A stretch of DNA of 64,000 bases from Streptococcus parasanguinis (GCF_019929185.1 NZ_JAHZPC010000005.1:102731-166730), one strand, 5' to 3'; shown: positions 1 through 10,272, counted from the stretch's first letter. Numbers and translations: made by a program. The notes: generated from the letters alone by a model not told the origin.

Positions 1-503
1 CGGAAGGAGATCAGGTGAGTCAGCGAACTTTCCGGACGATCGGGATCAACCGGACCAGTCAAACAGCGATTCTGCAATTGCGTCCCAACAAGCCGCAAGA
101 AACGACAGGCATCCAATGGATTTCTTACGGTTCGATGCCTTACAATACAGCTGTCCCTTTCTTTACCCAAGTGGATACAACGCCAGGCTACTTTGCCAAT
201 ACGACGGCTAAGGTGACAACGGATTCCTTCTACTGGGCTAACCGGATTATTGCAGGACTTGCAGATCCTCACTATGCCCACCATGTTGGCGATCTAGATG
301 ATTACCAAGAATCGACAATGGCCTGGGGACATGCACGCATCAATAAAGTCGATCGTGCCCTTGCAGCAGGTGTAACCGTCGATTTTGAGGCTGAAAACCA
401 AGCCATGAGTGATCAGATTCAAGAAGCGACAGATCAACTCTTGGACAAGATTTTGCTCGATGCTAGCAACCTTATGACCAATCACTTCTCCTTAAGTGAT
501 TAA
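1..503 (+). CDS. C69-family dipeptidase (PepD-type), C-terminal part, truncated by window edge
   Basis: The reading frame is open from base 3 with no start codon or RBS nearby, so this is the last ~166 residues of a gene that begins before the window. The tail reads like streptococcal C69 (Ntn-hydrolase) dipeptidases: a segment with [11 protein letters not shown], a PFFTQVD stretch, and a helical end with [16 protein letters not shown]. These enzymes cleave dipeptides; the catalytic N-terminal Cys lies outside the window. The GTG at 15 is internal and should not be used as a start. The stop is at 501-503 and the next feature is the glycine riboswitch. Family assignment is from recognition of the C-terminal pattern, moderately sure. 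Confidence 0.75.
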   Translation, partial: EGDQVSQRTFRTIGINRTSQTAILQLRPNKPQETTGIQWISYGSMPYNTAVPFFTQVDTTPGYFANTTAKVTTDSFYWANRIIAGLADPHYAHHVGDLDDYQESTMAWGHARINKVDRALAAGVTVDFEAENQAMSDQIQEATDQLLDKILLDASNLMTNHFSLSD

Positions 504-604
504 AAACCGTACATTTTCAGATAATTTACAATATTTTTTCGGAAATGATTGACAGATTTTTGAAAATCGATTAAAATAGAGAAAATTACATACGACCGAA
601 TGAA

Positions 605-726
605 GTTTGCAGGAGCGTGAGTGACTGTGAATGGACGGAACTCTGGAGAGACCAGAAATGGCACCGAAGGGGCAAGGTAGAGGATGCATCTACTCAAACT
701 CTCAGGTAAAAGGACAGAGCGAAAAA
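605..726 (+). promoter_or_regulatory. glycine riboswitch (gcvT-type aptamer)
   Basis: Hallmark glycine-aptamer blocks are visible: CTCTGGAGAGACC (641-653), CCGAAGGGGCAA (664-675) and CTCTCAGGTAAAAGGACAGAG (700-720), with CTCT/AGAG closing helices. Only one complete aptamer is clear; 605-640 may be a degenerate first aptamer, as in singleton-type riboswitches. It sits upstream of an alanine/glycine:Na+ symporter gene and is followed by two hairpins that form the expression platform. From memory, the same arrangement in S. pyogenes acts as an OFF switch; whether that holds here is inference. Confidence 0.9.
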
Positions 727-790
727 TAGGGAAAGTCCCCTATTTTAAGCAGGACCAGAGTACATGTTTGACATGTACTCTTTCTTTTTC
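723..790 (+). terminator. riboswitch expression platform: two hairpins, the second a terminator
   Basis: First hairpin: AAAATAGGG (723-731) pairs perfectly with CCCTATTTT (738-746). Second: GAGTACATGT (758-767) pairs perfectly with ACATGTACTC (771-780) around a TTG loop and is followed by TTTCTTTTTC, a Rho-independent terminator lying 49 nt before the symporter start. Glycine-dependent switching between aptamer pairing and this terminator is inferred. Confidence 0.85.
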
Positions 791-828
791 TCATTTCTGT
801 CGAGCGGTCGATAAAAAGGAGACAGAGA

Positions 829-2160
829 ATGGATCATGTATTGCAATTTTTTCAGCAACTCGATAATTTAGTATGGGGCGCCCCACTTTTGGTGCTCTTG
901 GTAGGGACAGGGATCTACCTGACCCTTCGTTTGGGCTTGCTTCAGATACGCTATCTTCCAAAAGCCTTTCGCTTGATCTTTACAGAAGATGAGGGGCATG
1001 GGGATATCTCGAGCTTTGGAGCCCTTGCGACGGCCCTAGCGGCAACTGTAGGGACAGGGAATATCGTAGGGGTAGCGACAGCGATTCAGACAGGTGGCCC
1101 AGGGGCCCTCTTTTGGATGTGGATGGCGGCCTTCTTTGGAATGGCGACCAAGTATGCAGAAGGGCTCTTAGCCATTCGTTATCGGACCAAGGATGACAAC
1201 GGTCATATCTCAGGTGGTCCCATGTACTACATTCTTCACGGGATGGGAGAGAAGTGGCGACCACTGGCTATTTTCTTTGCGGTTGCAGGAGTGTTGGTAG
1301 CCCTCTTTGGGATCGGAACCATGACCCAGGTTAATTCCATTACGGGATCTCTTCAAGCAAGTTTTGGCACAGCTCCAGAAGTGGCTAGTGTAGTGATTGC
1401 GCTAGTGGTTTCGACCATCATCTTTGGTGGGATTCACTGGATTTCCAAAGTCTCTGAAAAAGTGGTTCCTTTTATGGCTACTGCCTATATCTTTGCGACT
1501 GTCACGATCATTGTCTTGCATCTGGACCAATTGCTTCCAGCCTTGAAATCGGTCTTTTCGGGTGCTTTTACAGGGACTGCAGCCATGGGAGGTTTCGCAG
1601 GAGCAACGGTCAAAATGGCTATCCAAAAAGGGGTGGCGCGTGGGGTTTTCTCTAATGAATCGGGTCTCGGATCTGCACCCATTGCAGCCGCCGCAGCGAA
1701 GACCAATGAGCCCGTCGAGCAGGGCTTGATCTCCATGACAGGAACCTTTATTGATACCATTATCATCTGTAGTTTGACAGGACTTTCGCTCTTGGTTTCA
1801 GGTGAGTGGATGGCTAAGGGCAGCACTAGCACCCTGACTCAGGATACGTTTACAGGCGTCTTTGGCCCAGTCGGAGGCATCATTCTGACGCTATGCTTGG
1901 TGCTATTTGCGACTACGACCATACTTGGATGGTCTTATTACGGAGAGCGGTGTTTTGAATTCCTATTTGGTGTTAAACATATCAACCTCTATCGGACCTT
2001 CTTTGTTTTTATGGTTGGACTAGGAGGCTTCCTTAAGCTGGACCTGGTCTGGGTGATCGCGGATATTGTGAATGGGCTGATGGCTTTGCCCAACCTAATT
2101 GCCCTTTTAGCTCTCTCCCCTGTCATCATCAAAGAAAGCAAACAATACTTTAAGAAATAA
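829..2160 (+). CDS. alanine/glycine:sodium symporter family protein (AGCS, AlsT-like)
   Basis: The 443-residue polytopic membrane protein has roughly ten hydrophobic segments and the AGCS signature region around residues 75-120 (GTGNIVGVATAIQTGGPGAL, then FGMATKYAEG). Members import alanine or glycine with Na+. The ATG at 829 follows AAAGGAGACAGAGA. The glycine riboswitch directly upstream strongly suggests glycine is the substrate or the signal. A 12-bp perfect terminator hairpin follows the stop, so it is monocistronic. Length is normal for the family. Confidence 0.93.
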   Translation: MDHVLQFFQQLDNLVWGAPLLVLLVGTGIYLTLRLGLLQIRYLPKAFRLIFTEDEGHGDISSFGALATALAATVGTGNIVGVATAIQTGGPGALFWMWMAAFFGMATKYAEGLLAIRYRTKDDNGHISGGPMYYILHGMGEKWRPLAIFFAVAGVLVALFGIGTMTQVNSITGSLQASFGTAPEVASVVIALVVSTIIFGGIHWISKVSEKVVPFMATAYIFATVTIIVLHLDQLLPALKSVFSGAFTGTAAMGGFAGATVKMAIQKGVARGVFSNESGLGSAPIAAAAAKTNEPVEQGLISMTGTFIDTIIICSLTGLSLLVSGEWMAKGSTSTLTQDTFTGVFGPVGGIILTLCLVLFATTTILGWSYYGERCFEFLFGVKHINLYRTFFVFMVGLGGFLKLDLVWVIADIVNGLMALPNLIALLALSPVIIKESKQYFKK

Positions 2161-2192
2161 GAAAACCCAGATTGATGGATCTGGGTTTTCTT
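2159..2192. terminator. bidirectional intrinsic terminator between symporter and sstT
   Basis: GAAAACCCAGAT (2161-2172) is the exact reverse complement of ATCTGGGTTTTC (2179-2190) with a 6-nt loop. The T-rich and A-rich flanks allow it to serve the convergent genes on both sides. Confidence 0.85.
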
Positions 2193-2213
2193 ATCTATTT
2201 GAGATAGGAGCAT

Positions 2214-3431
2214 TTAATAGCGTTTTTCTTTTGGCCAGCTACTCATTTCGGCGATGGCGGTGAAGAGCACATCTGTCGAAGAGTTGAGGGCTGTTTCGCA
2301 AGAGTCTTGGATGACCCCGATGATAAAGCCGACGCTGACGACTTGCATGGCCAAATCATTGGTGATACCAAAGAGGCTACAAGCAACAGGGATGAGAAGG
2401 AGAGATCCTCCCGCAACTCCAGATGCTCCACAAGCAGAGATAGCCGCTACCACACTCAGAATGAGAGCAGTTCCAAAGTCAACCTGAATGTGCAAGGTAT
2501 TGGCAGCAGCGAGCGTCAAAATATTGATCGTCACGGCTGCGCCTGCCATGTTTACAGTTGAACCAAGTGGAATGGAGACAGAATAGGTATCTGGATTCAG
2601 CCCCAACTCTTCACAGAGACGCATATTGACAGGGATGTTAGCTGCAGAACTTCTAGTGAAAAAGGCTGTTACCCCACTGACACGGAGGCATTTAAAAACA
2701 AGGGGATAGGGGTTCTTGCGGATCATGAAAAAGACGATCAATGGATTGATGACCAGGGCTACAAATGCCATGGTACCAACCAAAACAAGTAAGAGAATCC
2801 CGTAGTTACTAAGGGCACTGAGTCCTTGGCCAGCGATGGTCGTGAAGACCAAGCCTAAGATCCCAAATGGAGCTAGGTTGATAATCCACTCAACAATTTT
2901 TGAAGTGATGTCTGCTAGAGTTTGGAGGAGGTCTTTACTATGTTCACTCGCCTCTCTCATGGCAATCCCAAAGACAGTTGCCCAAGAAAGGATCCCAATG
3001 TAGTTGGCTTGCTGCAAGGCGTTGACCGGGTTGTCGACGATCTTGAGCAAGAGGTTACTAATCACTTCGCCAATCCCGTTTGGAGAGGATCCTTCAGCGG
3101 CCTTTCCAGTCAGGGTAATGGTGATGGGGAAGATGTAATTGACCAAAACAGCGACGAAGGCAGCTGCAAAGGTTCCTAGGAGATAGAGGACGATGACCTT
3201 TTTCATATTGGTCTCTGTCCCTTTTTGGTGTTGGGAGAGAGCGTTTGCGACAAGCGCAAAGACCAGAAGGGGTGCGATCGCACGGAGCCCTCCAACAAAG
3301 AACTGACCTAAGAGTCCAATGCCAGATGCTTTCGGAAAGAGAAGGGCTAGGATGACACCAAGTACAATCCCGATTGCGATCCTTTTCATAAGGTTGGTTT
3401 TATTCCAAGTGGTAATCAGTCGATGAATCAT
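2214..3431 (-). CDS. sstT: serine/threonine:sodium symporter SstT
   Basis: A DAACS-family (dicarboxylate/amino acid:cation symporter) protein that co-transports Ser/Thr with Na+. The conserved stretch [14 protein letters not shown] followed by [13 protein letters not shown] matches the SstT transport core. The frame stays open up to 3491, but the ATG at 3431 is preceded by AAGGAGGTCCTAC and gives the usual ~405-residue protein beginning [10 protein letters not shown]; the upstream extension overlaps the promoter. Single gene, divergent from the MscS gene. Confidence 0.93.
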   Translation of the reverse strand: MIHRLITTWNKTNLMKRIAIGIVLGVILALLFPKASGIGLLGQFFVGGLRAIAPLLVFALVANALSQHQKGTETNMKKVIVLYLLGTFAAAFVAVLVNYIFPITITLTGKAAEGSSPNGIGEVISNLLLKIVDNPVNALQQANYIGILSWATVFGIAMREASEHSKDLLQTLADITSKIVEWIINLAPFGILGLVFTTIAGQGLSALSNYGILLLVLVGTMAFVALVINPLIVFFMIRKNPYPLVFKCLRVSGVTAFFTRSSAANIPVNMRLCEELGLNPDTYSVSIPLGSTVNMAGAAVTINILTLAAANTLHIQVDFGTALILSVVAAISACGASGVAGGSLLLIPVACSLFGITNDLAMQVVSVGFIIGVIQDSCETALNSSTDVLFTAIAEMSSWPKEKRY

Positions 3432-3462
3432 GTAGGACCTCCTTAAAAAATAATTAAGGAAT

Positions 3463-3491
3463 ATTATACGATAGTTAGGGGGGGAAAGCAA
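3463..3491 (-). promoter_or_regulatory. sstT promoter
   Basis: Read on the minus strand: TTGCTT (3491-3486), a 17-bp spacer, then TATAAT (3468-3463). It lies about 30 bp upstream of the chosen start, which also excludes the longer ORF. Confidence 0.75.
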
Positions 3492-3527
3492 TGAAATTTT
3501 TAAAAAATAGCTTTATTTCCGAATATT

Positions 3528-3536
3528 TGATATAAT
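3528..3536 (+). promoter_or_regulatory. extended -10 promoter of the MscS-family gene
   Basis: TGATATAAT (TG-N-TATAAT), 32 nt before the start at 3569. No good -35 is visible. Confidence 0.65.
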
Positions 3537-3568
3537 CATACTATTCTTTGTTAGAAAGGCCCGAATAA

Positions 3569-4417
3569 ATGAGTCAAGCTTTCCAACGTTATTTCAGTAA
3601 AATAGACTGGACAAAGATTTTTGATGACCTAATTTCAAAATGCATCTCCCTGATTTTTGTCTTTCTATTATTTTTTATCGCTAAAAAGGTCATCCATAGC
3701 CTGGTCAAGCGGATATTAACCCCTTCTTTTAAGTATACGGTGCAGGATGAAGCCCGTAAAAAAACCATTCTCCGTTTAGTAGAGAGTCTCTTGAACTACT
3801 GCTTGTATTTTATCTTGATCTACTGGATCTTGTCGATCCTCGGTCTTCCAGTCTCTAGTCTATTGGCTGGTGCTGGGATTGCTGGGGTGGCTATCGGGAT
3901 GGGAGCCCAGGGCTTCCTTTCCGATTTGGTCAATGGTTTCTTTATCCTTTTAGAACGCCAGCTGGATGTGGGGGACAATGTCCGACTTACCAATGGTTCT
4001 ATTAATATCGCCGGCATCGTTAGCAGTGTGGGAATTCGGACAACTCAAGTACGTGATTTTGACGGGTCTCTCCACTTTGTCCCAAACCGCAATATCACTG
4101 TCGTCAGCAACCTCTCGCGTGGAGATATGCGCGTGCTGGTGGATATTCCGCTAGATGCGAATACCGATCTCGATAAGATCTATCAGGTGATTGCGCAGGT
4201 CAACCAGTCTCAACAAGACAAACACCCAGAAGTGTTGACAGGTCCTACTATTTTAGGCCCACAGATCGAAAAAAATGGTCGCTATTCCTTCCGTATTGCG
4301 ATGACCGCGCAAAATGGGACACAGGTTACTGTTTATCATACTTACTGTAAACTCTATCATGATGCCTTGATGGAAGCAGGAATCAACCTTCCAACAGGAA
4401 ATAACGTAATCATGTAA
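3569..4417 (+). CDS. small-conductance mechanosensitive channel (MscS family)
   Basis: The 282-residue protein has N-terminal membrane helices, then the Gly/Ala-rich pore-lining helix GAGIAGVAIGMGAQGFLSDL and the beta-domain start ERQLDVGDNVRL, both typical of MscS. These channels open under membrane tension and release solutes in hypo-osmotic shock. The length equals the minimal MscS architecture (about 280 aa) with no extra domains. Upstream AAAGGCCCGAATAA is a modest SD. An intrinsic terminator follows immediately. Confidence 0.92.
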   Translation: MSQAFQRYFSKIDWTKIFDDLISKCISLIFVFLLFFIAKKVIHSLVKRILTPSFKYTVQDEARKKTILRLVESLLNYCLYFILIYWILSILGLPVSSLLAGAGIAGVAIGMGAQGFLSDLVNGFFILLERQLDVGDNVRLTNGSINIAGIVSSVGIRTTQVRDFDGSLHFVPNRNITVVSNLSRGDMRVLVDIPLDANTDLDKIYQVIAQVNQSQQDKHPEVLTGPTILGPQIEKNGRYSFRIAMTAQNGTQVTVYHTYCKLYHDALMEAGINLPTGNNVIM

Positions 4418-4449
4418 AAAAGCTCAGAAATATTTTTCTGAGCTATTTT
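4417..4449 (+). terminator. intrinsic terminator after the MscS gene
   Basis: AGCTCAGAAA (4421-4430) pairs with TTTCTGAGCT (4435-4444), followed by ATTTTGG. The same AGCTCAGAAA hairpin sequence recurs in the terminator at 6375-6406. Confidence 0.75.
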
Positions 4450-4529
4450 GGTGTAGAAAATCCTTATTAAACTGAATACTTTTGGGGTTAGTAAATTTTA
4501 GTATTGAGTTAATCTAATATTAAAATGTA

Positions 4530-4538
4530 TGATATAAT
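4530..4538 (+). promoter_or_regulatory. extended -10 promoter of the AT-rich two-gene unit
   Basis: TGATATAAT at 4530-4538 in very AT-rich DNA, leaving an ~80-nt leader before the start at 4622. The -35 is unclear. Confidence 0.5.
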
Positions 4539-4621
4539 TATAACTAATTGGTAATAATCTGGAAGCTATCCAGTGAGCATAAATTTTTAGTTTAATATTT
4601 ACATTTAATCTAGGGGGATTT

Positions 4622-5563
4622 ATGATGAATGGAATTATAATTAAAATTACAGACAAAATTATAGTAATTGGTTTTGAGAATGGAACAGCTAAAGAGTTTC
4701 CAATAGAGAATTTGAATTTTGAACCATATATAAATGCACAGGTACTGATTTTTGATGACATTATTACGTTGGCTCAGAATTCTAAAAGAAGAAAGTCACA
4801 TACAGGAGTTAGATTTAATAATACTTTACTGATTACTAAGATTAATATTTCTTTACTTTTTCTTGTTTTTTTAATTGCTATAATATTTTTTACGTTCTCA
4901 GTTGTACAACATGGAAAAATCTATTTTGAAGATTTGTTTAACCTATTTTTCCTAGTTGCCATAGTATTTAGTATCTTAAATCTATTCTATCTATTAATTA
5001 CATTATTTAGAAAGAAATTGAAAGATAGAAATGCAACGATGGTATATCTAATTATTTCTTTATTATCATTCGTTACAACACTTATCATTGCTTTGATTAT
5101 TGTTTCTGATAAAGATGTTTTTCCTATGAGAAAGGTTACCACCGAATCAAGTAGTCAAATAAAAACAAGCGACTATGAAGAATCAACCTCAGCTAGTGAA
5201 GAAGAAAATGATGTAGATAAACTTTCGGAAATCGATGTAGATAATGATAAGTCACATTATACTGATGTGGATTATGATGCATGGAATCATGATGAAATTG
5301 AAAATGGAACAAAAATAAAAATTAATGGTAAAGTATTACAAGAATTAGAAGAAGACGGCTCACACCTTCTACGAGTATCAATCAATGACGACTATGATAA
5401 AATTGTATTAGTTGTAATTTCAGATTCTCATTATGATAGGGTTATTGCAGAGGGTGATCAGATAACACTTTACGGATTATCAACTGGAAGACAATCATAT
5501 ACAACGGTTTTCAATAGTTCGAAAACACTTCCATCTATGCTAGCACTAATGTACGAAAATTAG
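4622..5563 (+). CDS. membrane protein of unknown function: small N-terminal beta domain, TM region, C-terminal OB-like domain
   Basis: No confident family. Visible architecture: residues 1-50 form a short beta-rich module ending with FPIENLNFEPY, also found in the next gene; about 75-165 contain three hydrophobic helices with LLFLVFLIAIIFFTF, LFFLVAIVFSILNLFYLLI and LLSFVTTLIIALIIV; 175-215 are an acidic Ser/Glu/Asp linker; the last ~95 residues (NGTKIKINGKVLQ through GDQITLYGLSTGRQSYTTV) look like an OB-fold-type module seen at the C-termini of many Firmicutes membrane or zinc-ribbon proteins. The C-terminal part is probably extracytoplasmic. Start ATGATG follows CTAGGGGGATTT. The gene is far more AT-rich than its neighbours, suggesting acquisition. 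Confidence 0.7.
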   Translation: MMNGIIIKITDKIIVIGFENGTAKEFPIENLNFEPYINAQVLIFDDIITLAQNSKRRKSHTGVRFNNTLLITKINISLLFLVFLIAIIFFTFSVVQHGKIYFEDLFNLFFLVAIVFSILNLFYLLITLFRKKLKDRNATMVYLIISLLSFVTTLIIALIIVSDKDVFPMRKVTTESSSQIKTSDYEESTSASEEENDVDKLSEIDVDNDKSHYTDVDYDAWNHDEIENGTKIKINGKVLQELEEDGSHLLRVSINDDYDKIVLVVISDSHYDRVIAEGDQITLYGLSTGRQSYTTVFNSSKTLPSMLALMYEN

Positions 5564-5571
5564 GAGGGCTT

Positions 5572-6342
5572 ATGTATAATAAAATAATTAGTGTTACAAA
5601 GACTCATGCGTACATTTTGTTAAATTCAGATGAGACATTGAAAATTCCATTAAGTGAACTAAATTTTAAGCCTAAAGTAAAAGATAACGTAGAAATATAT
5701 CGTTCTAAAGAAAAAATTTATGTGACAAAGTTAAAAACTTCTTCAAAAAAATGGCCGTACGTCTTTTTATCTGTTATTTTTATTACAATTTGTTGTTCAC
5801 TTATTTTATTTTCTGCTTTAAAAAAACATGGTGAGGAAAATAATATTACAGAGTCAAAAGTGAGTAATCGAAATTCATTTCGAAATAAAAATTCCCATTC
5901 AAACAAACCAAGTACTGCATCGTCAAAAGAAGATGGAACTTCAATTTCTGAATCTTCATCTTTATTAAATTCATCTTCGCAATCTTCACAACAGGAATCT
6001 TCAGTTTCAAGTACATCAAGTCAAACTTTAGGTTCATCATCTCAACAATCTTCATCAACAGGTAATTTTTCAGGAGTTGTAGGCACTTGGGAGAATGCCA
6101 ACGGATTAAGGATTGTTTTTGATGAGAATGGATTAGTTAATGGTGGAACTGTTATTAGTTCAGGTCAACAGAATGGCATAACGTCATATAATGTAAGTGC
6201 AGGCGCATCAGGCTACGCTATTTCGTTCTATCCAGCAGGGACTTCCCTACCTTATGTTAATTCTGATATTAACAGAGATCGGATAATAGCTGGACAAGTT
6301 GCTCCATCGAGTGAAAATGAAGTTTTTTATAGAATAAATTAA
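5572..6342 (+). CDS. single-pass membrane protein with Ser-rich linker and C-terminal GTW-type domain, unknown function
   Basis: Starts 8 nt after the preceding stop with AGGAGGGCTT before ATG, so it is co-transcribed. Residues 1-55 resemble the N-terminus of the upstream protein (IISVTKTHAYILLNS, then IPLSELNFKP). A TM helix follows at about 62-82 (YVFLSVIFITICCSLILF), then a ~75-residue Ser/Gln/Asn-rich linker, then a C-terminal domain beginning GVVGTWENANGLRIVFDENG. That last part recalls small DUF6287-like or lipocalin-like domains of streptococcal lipoproteins, a tentative comparison. The layout predicts a cytoplasmic sensor-like module tethered to an outer domain. Very AT-rich. Confidence 0.7.
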   Translation: MYNKIISVTKTHAYILLNSDETLKIPLSELNFKPKVKDNVEIYRSKEKIYVTKLKTSSKKWPYVFLSVIFITICCSLILFSALKKHGEENNITESKVSNRNSFRNKNSHSNKPSTASSKEDGTSISESSSLLNSSSQSSQQESSVSSTSSQTLGSSSQQSSSTGNFSGVVGTWENANGLRIVFDENGLVNGGTVISSGQQNGITSYNVSAGASGYAISFYPAGTSLPYVNSDINRDRIIAGQVAPSSENEVFYRIN

Positions 6343-6374
6343 TTTATGAACCAATTTTTTATATTTTTTAACAC

Positions 6375-6406
6375 AAAAAAGCTCAGAAACCTTTCTGAGC
6401 TTTTTT
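6375..6406. terminator. bidirectional intrinsic terminator
   Basis: AAAAAAGCTCAGAAA (6375-6389) pairs with TTTCTGAGCTTTTTT (6392-6406). It lies between convergent genes and has T or A runs on both sides. Confidence 0.85.
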
Positions 6407-6409
6407 GGT

Positions 6410-6727
6410 CTATTTTAAGTGGCAGTATTTGTCATCCAAATATTTAATCTGATCCCAAATCTTTCGAGCCTCAGGTGGTAAGATCAATAATTGCTTGCGC
6501 AATAGGGCGGTGATTTCGAGATCCAATGATTCGATCGGAAGGGCTATGGCTACGGAACTTTTTGCCCTTTGGATCTTATTAATGCAGTGTTGGATGTGCT
6601 GGCAAGCAGTACAAGTCTGTGCTTGACGGCTTGCTGCAATCTCCTGACGCATATCAGAAAGCAGTTGCATCAATTCAGACTTAAGGAATTCAATGGTAGT
6701 TGACTTGTCTTGAGCAAAATGAAACAT
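6410..6727 (-). CDS. small soluble protein with Cys cluster, unknown function
   Basis: A 105-residue helical protein I do not recognise. It carries a compact cysteine cluster, CTACQHIQHC (about residues 39-48), which with the adjacent His residues could bind a metal or iron-sulphur centre; this is inference. No signal peptide or TM segment. ATG at 6727 is preceded by AAAGGAGGTGCGCTT, a near-perfect SD, which supports a real gene. It stands alone, convergent with the AT-rich pair. Confidence 0.65.
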   Translation of the reverse strand: MFHFAQDKSTTIEFLKSELMQLLSDMRQEIAASRQAQTCTACQHIQHCINKIQRAKSSVAIALPIESLDLEITALLRKQLLILPPEARKIWDQIKYLDDKYCHLK

Positions 6728-7008
6728 AAGCGCACCTCCTTTTGCTATAGTTTAATACTAATTTATTAAAAATGCAAGGGGGTAAAGTAAAAAAAATAAA
6801 ATTTTTTTAGAAAAAGATACAGAAAAAGAGATGGCTCAAATTTCTCACCACTAATGACGGTTAAGATTCCTTTCTTTAAAAATGATTTTCCTCCCTTGGA
6901 ACCAATTGTCCTTAAAGAGATCAGTAGCTACAAAAAACTCCTGAAACACATTGGTTTCAGGAGTTGAGAGGCTTTGACCCGAAGGTCTCAAAGAAAAATA
7001 TCGATTGA
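6728..7008. other. intergenic stretch between gdhA and the Cys-cluster gene
   Basis: Holds the gdhA terminator (6931-6965) and an AT-rich segment upstream of the Cys-cluster gene that probably carries its promoter. A 37-codon plus-strand ORF from ATG 6854 has no RBS and runs into the terminator; I do not regard it as a gene. Confidence 0.4.
6931..6965 (-). terminator. gdhA terminator
   Basis: On the minus strand AACTCCTGAAAC and GTTTCAGGAGTT form a 12-bp perfect stem followed by a T run (TTTTTTG). A second small hairpin (CTTTGAGACC/GGGTCAAAG) lies between it and the gdhA stop. Confidence 0.85.
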
Positions 7009-8397
<1,389 letters not shown>

Positions 8398-8454
8398 CTA
8401 GGGGAGTGGTTTTGAGACAGTTGACAAACAATGTCACGTTTTATTACATGGATC

Positions 8455-8483
8455 ATTATAGCAGACTTTTTTTGGCTTGTAAA
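8455..8483 (-). promoter_or_regulatory. gdhA promoter
   Basis: Minus strand TTTACA (8483-8478), 17-bp spacer, TATAAT (8460-8455). It leaves a ~90-nt leader to the gdhA start. Confidence 0.75.
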
Positions 8484-8580
8484 GAAAAAAGTTGAATTTT
8501 CTGAAAATTTTATCGCGACTAGGAAAGTCCGAATGTTTGCAAGAATTTTTAGCTTTGTTTGTCCGGAAGCTTCCAAGTGA

Positions 8581-8589
8581 TGGTATAAT
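8581..8589 (+). promoter_or_regulatory. extended -10 promoter of pyrD
   Basis: TGGTATAAT (8581-8589) with a leader of about 60 nt before ATG 8655. No clear -35 and no PyrR attenuator was recognised in the leader. Confidence 0.65.
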
Positions 8590-8654
8590 GAAAGAAGAAA
8601 ATAGAGAGCATCCCGAACGATTCTGTTGATGGGTGTTTCAAAAAGGAGTACAAG

Positions 8655-9590
8655 ATGGTATCGACAAAAACGCAAATTGCTGGTTTTGAATTTGACAATT
8701 GCCTGATGAATGCGGCAGGAGTGGCCTGTATGACCAAGGAAGAGTTGGAAGAAGTGAAGAATTCGGCTGCTGGGACTTTTGTGACCAAGACAGCGACCTT
8801 AGAATTCCGTGCTGGAAATCCCGAACCACGCTATCATGATGTGCCACTTGGCTCGATCAATTCGATGGGCCTTCCCAACCAAGGCTTGGATTATTATTTG
8901 GATTACCTATTAGAGTTGCAAAAAACAGATCCTGACCGGACCTTCTTCTTATCTCTTGTCGGCATGTCTCCTGAAGAGACCCATACCATCTTGAAAAAGG
9001 TGCAAGACAGCGACTTTAAAGGCTTGACAGAACTGAACCTTTCTTGCCCTAATGTCCCTGGAAAACCTCAGATTGCTTATGACTTTGATACGACCGATCG
9101 GATCTTGTCCGAGGTCTTTGCCTATTTCACAAAACCGCTTGGTATTAAATTGCCACCTTACTTTGATATTGTTCACTTCGATCAAGCAGCAGCAATCTTT
9201 AACAAATACCCGCTTAAGTTTGTCAATTGTGTCAATTCCGTAGGGAATGGTCTCTACATTGAAGATGAATCCGTAGTAATTCGTCCGAAGAACGGCTTTG
9301 GTGGGATTGGTGGAGAGTATGTCAAACCAACTGCCCTTGCTAATGTCCATGCCTTTTATCAACGTCTGAATCCAGAAATTCAAATTATAGGGACTGGTGG
9401 TGTCTTGACCGGTCGTGATGCCTTTGAACATATTCTATGTGGGGCTAGTATGGTGCAAATCGGAACCACGCTTCATAAAGAAGGAGTAGGAGCTTTTGAA
9501 CGCATCACTGCGGAACTCAAAGCCATCATGGAAGAAAAAGGCTACCAAAGCCTGGAAGACTTCCGTGGCAAATTGCGCTACATTGACTAA
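8655..9590 (+). CDS. pyrD: dihydroorotate dehydrogenase, class 1A (fumarate-dependent)
   Basis: A 311-residue soluble class 1A enzyme (PyrDA) that oxidises dihydroorotate to orotate in pyrimidine synthesis using fumarate. Features: [17 protein letters not shown] near residues 44-60, [12 protein letters not shown], the catalytic-cysteine loop [11 protein letters not shown] (about 129-139), [14 protein letters not shown], and the FMN phosphate loop IIGTGGV near 244. Cys rather than Ser as catalytic base marks class 1. ATG follows AAAAGGAGTACAAG. It stands apart from other pyr genes, as usual for this form. Confidence 0.95.
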   Translation: MVSTKTQIAGFEFDNCLMNAAGVACMTKEELEEVKNSAAGTFVTKTATLEFRAGNPEPRYHDVPLGSINSMGLPNQGLDYYLDYLLELQKTDPDRTFFLSLVGMSPEETHTILKKVQDSDFKGLTELNLSCPNVPGKPQIAYDFDTTDRILSEVFAYFTKPLGIKLPPYFDIVHFDQAAAIFNKYPLKFVNCVNSVGNGLYIEDESVVIRPKNGFGGIGGEYVKPTALANVHAFYQRLNPEIQIIGTGGVLTGRDAFEHILCGASMVQIGTTLHKEGVGAFERITAELKAIMEEKGYQSLEDFRGKLRYID

Positions 9591-9600
9591 TTTTTCGAAA

Positions 9601-9636
9601 AAAACTTCCTCAAGTGGAAACTTGGGGAAGTTTTTT
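9601..9636 (+). terminator. pyrD terminator
   Basis: AAAACTTCCTCAAGT pairs with ACTTGGGGAAGTTTT (one G-T pair), followed by TTATG. Confidence 0.85.
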
Positions 9637-9640
9637 ATGA

Positions 9641-9812
9641 GAGTGGGACAGAAATCGGTCATTCGTTAGAATTCGATTTCGTCGTCCCACCTCCGCACAG
9701 TTGAGTAGGGCTGTAAAAGCTGATGAAATCAGCGTAGTAGACCCACTCAACCACTGCGTCTTGCTCGACAATCTAGAAACAATTGAGAGGCTAGGACTTT
9801 TGTCCCAGCCTC
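9641..9812 (+). repeat. dispersed intergenic repeat, family 2 (~172 bp, inverted ends)
   Basis: Begins GAGTGGGACAGAAATCG and ends TTTTGTCCCAGCCTC, so the ends are imperfect inverted repeats. Inner hairpins include CGATTTCGTCGTCCCACC and GAGGCTAGGAC...GTCCCAGCCTC. The right ~75 bp recur in reverse orientation at 63926-64000 with few mismatches. No coding capacity. Probably a non-autonomous mobile (MITE-like) or structured RNA element common in oral streptococci. Together with the pyrD terminator and the promoter at 9863 it fills the pyrD-downstream gap. Confidence 0.75.
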
Positions 9813-9862
9813 ATTCTGTTCCTAGTTTTAGGAATTTTCCATTTTTATAAAGAGAAAAAGGT

Positions 9863-9868
9863 GTACAA
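9863..9868 (+). promoter_or_regulatory. -10 box of the 109-aa gene
   Basis: TACAAT at 9863-9868 overlaps the earlier in-frame ATG at 9868, so translation must begin at the next ATG (9895). Confidence 0.5.
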
Positions 9869-9894
9869 TGGAGGTGAAAAGGAAGGTGATTTCT

Positions 9895-10224
9895 ATGGAA
9901 GAAAGGGACGTGATTCAAGAGGCAAAAACAACGGTCAGCCTTCTTCAAATAGCCTTTTTGAAAGGATGCACCCCCAGTCCAGATGCCCTTCGATTTCAAG
10001 AAAATCTAGATCAGATGTTGAAAGATTTACGAAAGGCTAGGCGGGTAGACAATCGCTTGTTGATCGAGTTGGAAAAGTTTTATCAGACCGCCAGTCTATT
10101 GATTGGTCTGGGCGGGCTAGCATTGAACGAAGAAGCCTTTCAAGCTTGGCGAGCTTATGATCACTGGCATTACGAGGTAGTGAAGTCTCAGTTACAGGTC
10201 TATGGACCGACGGTGCTTTTGTAG
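9895..10224 (+). CDS. small helical protein, unknown function
   Basis: The 109-residue product starts MEERDVIQEAKTTVSLLQIA; ATG 9895 is preceded by GGAAGGTGATTTCT. Sequence is alpha-helical, soluble and charged, with a mildly hydrophobic centre (ASLLIGLGGLAL) and an aromatic end (AWRAYDHWHYEV). I do not recognise the family. Size and helical character resemble bacteriocin-immunity-like proteins, but nothing in the sequence proves that. A 28-codon hydrophobic ORF follows 48 nt later and may share the transcript. Confidence 0.6.
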   Translation: MEERDVIQEAKTTVSLLQIAFLKGCTPSPDALRFQENLDQMLKDLRKARRVDNRLLIELEKFYQTASLLIGLGGLALNEEAFQAWRAYDHWHYEVVKSQLQVYGPTVLL

Positions 10225-10272
10225 TTGATGTGCCTGGTGCTTGTCCACAGATATTCAGAGGAGGTGTTGGTC

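Noticed and set aside
6854..6970. 37-codon ORF in the gdhA downstream gap
   Set aside because: No SD and it ends within the gdhA terminator hairpin.
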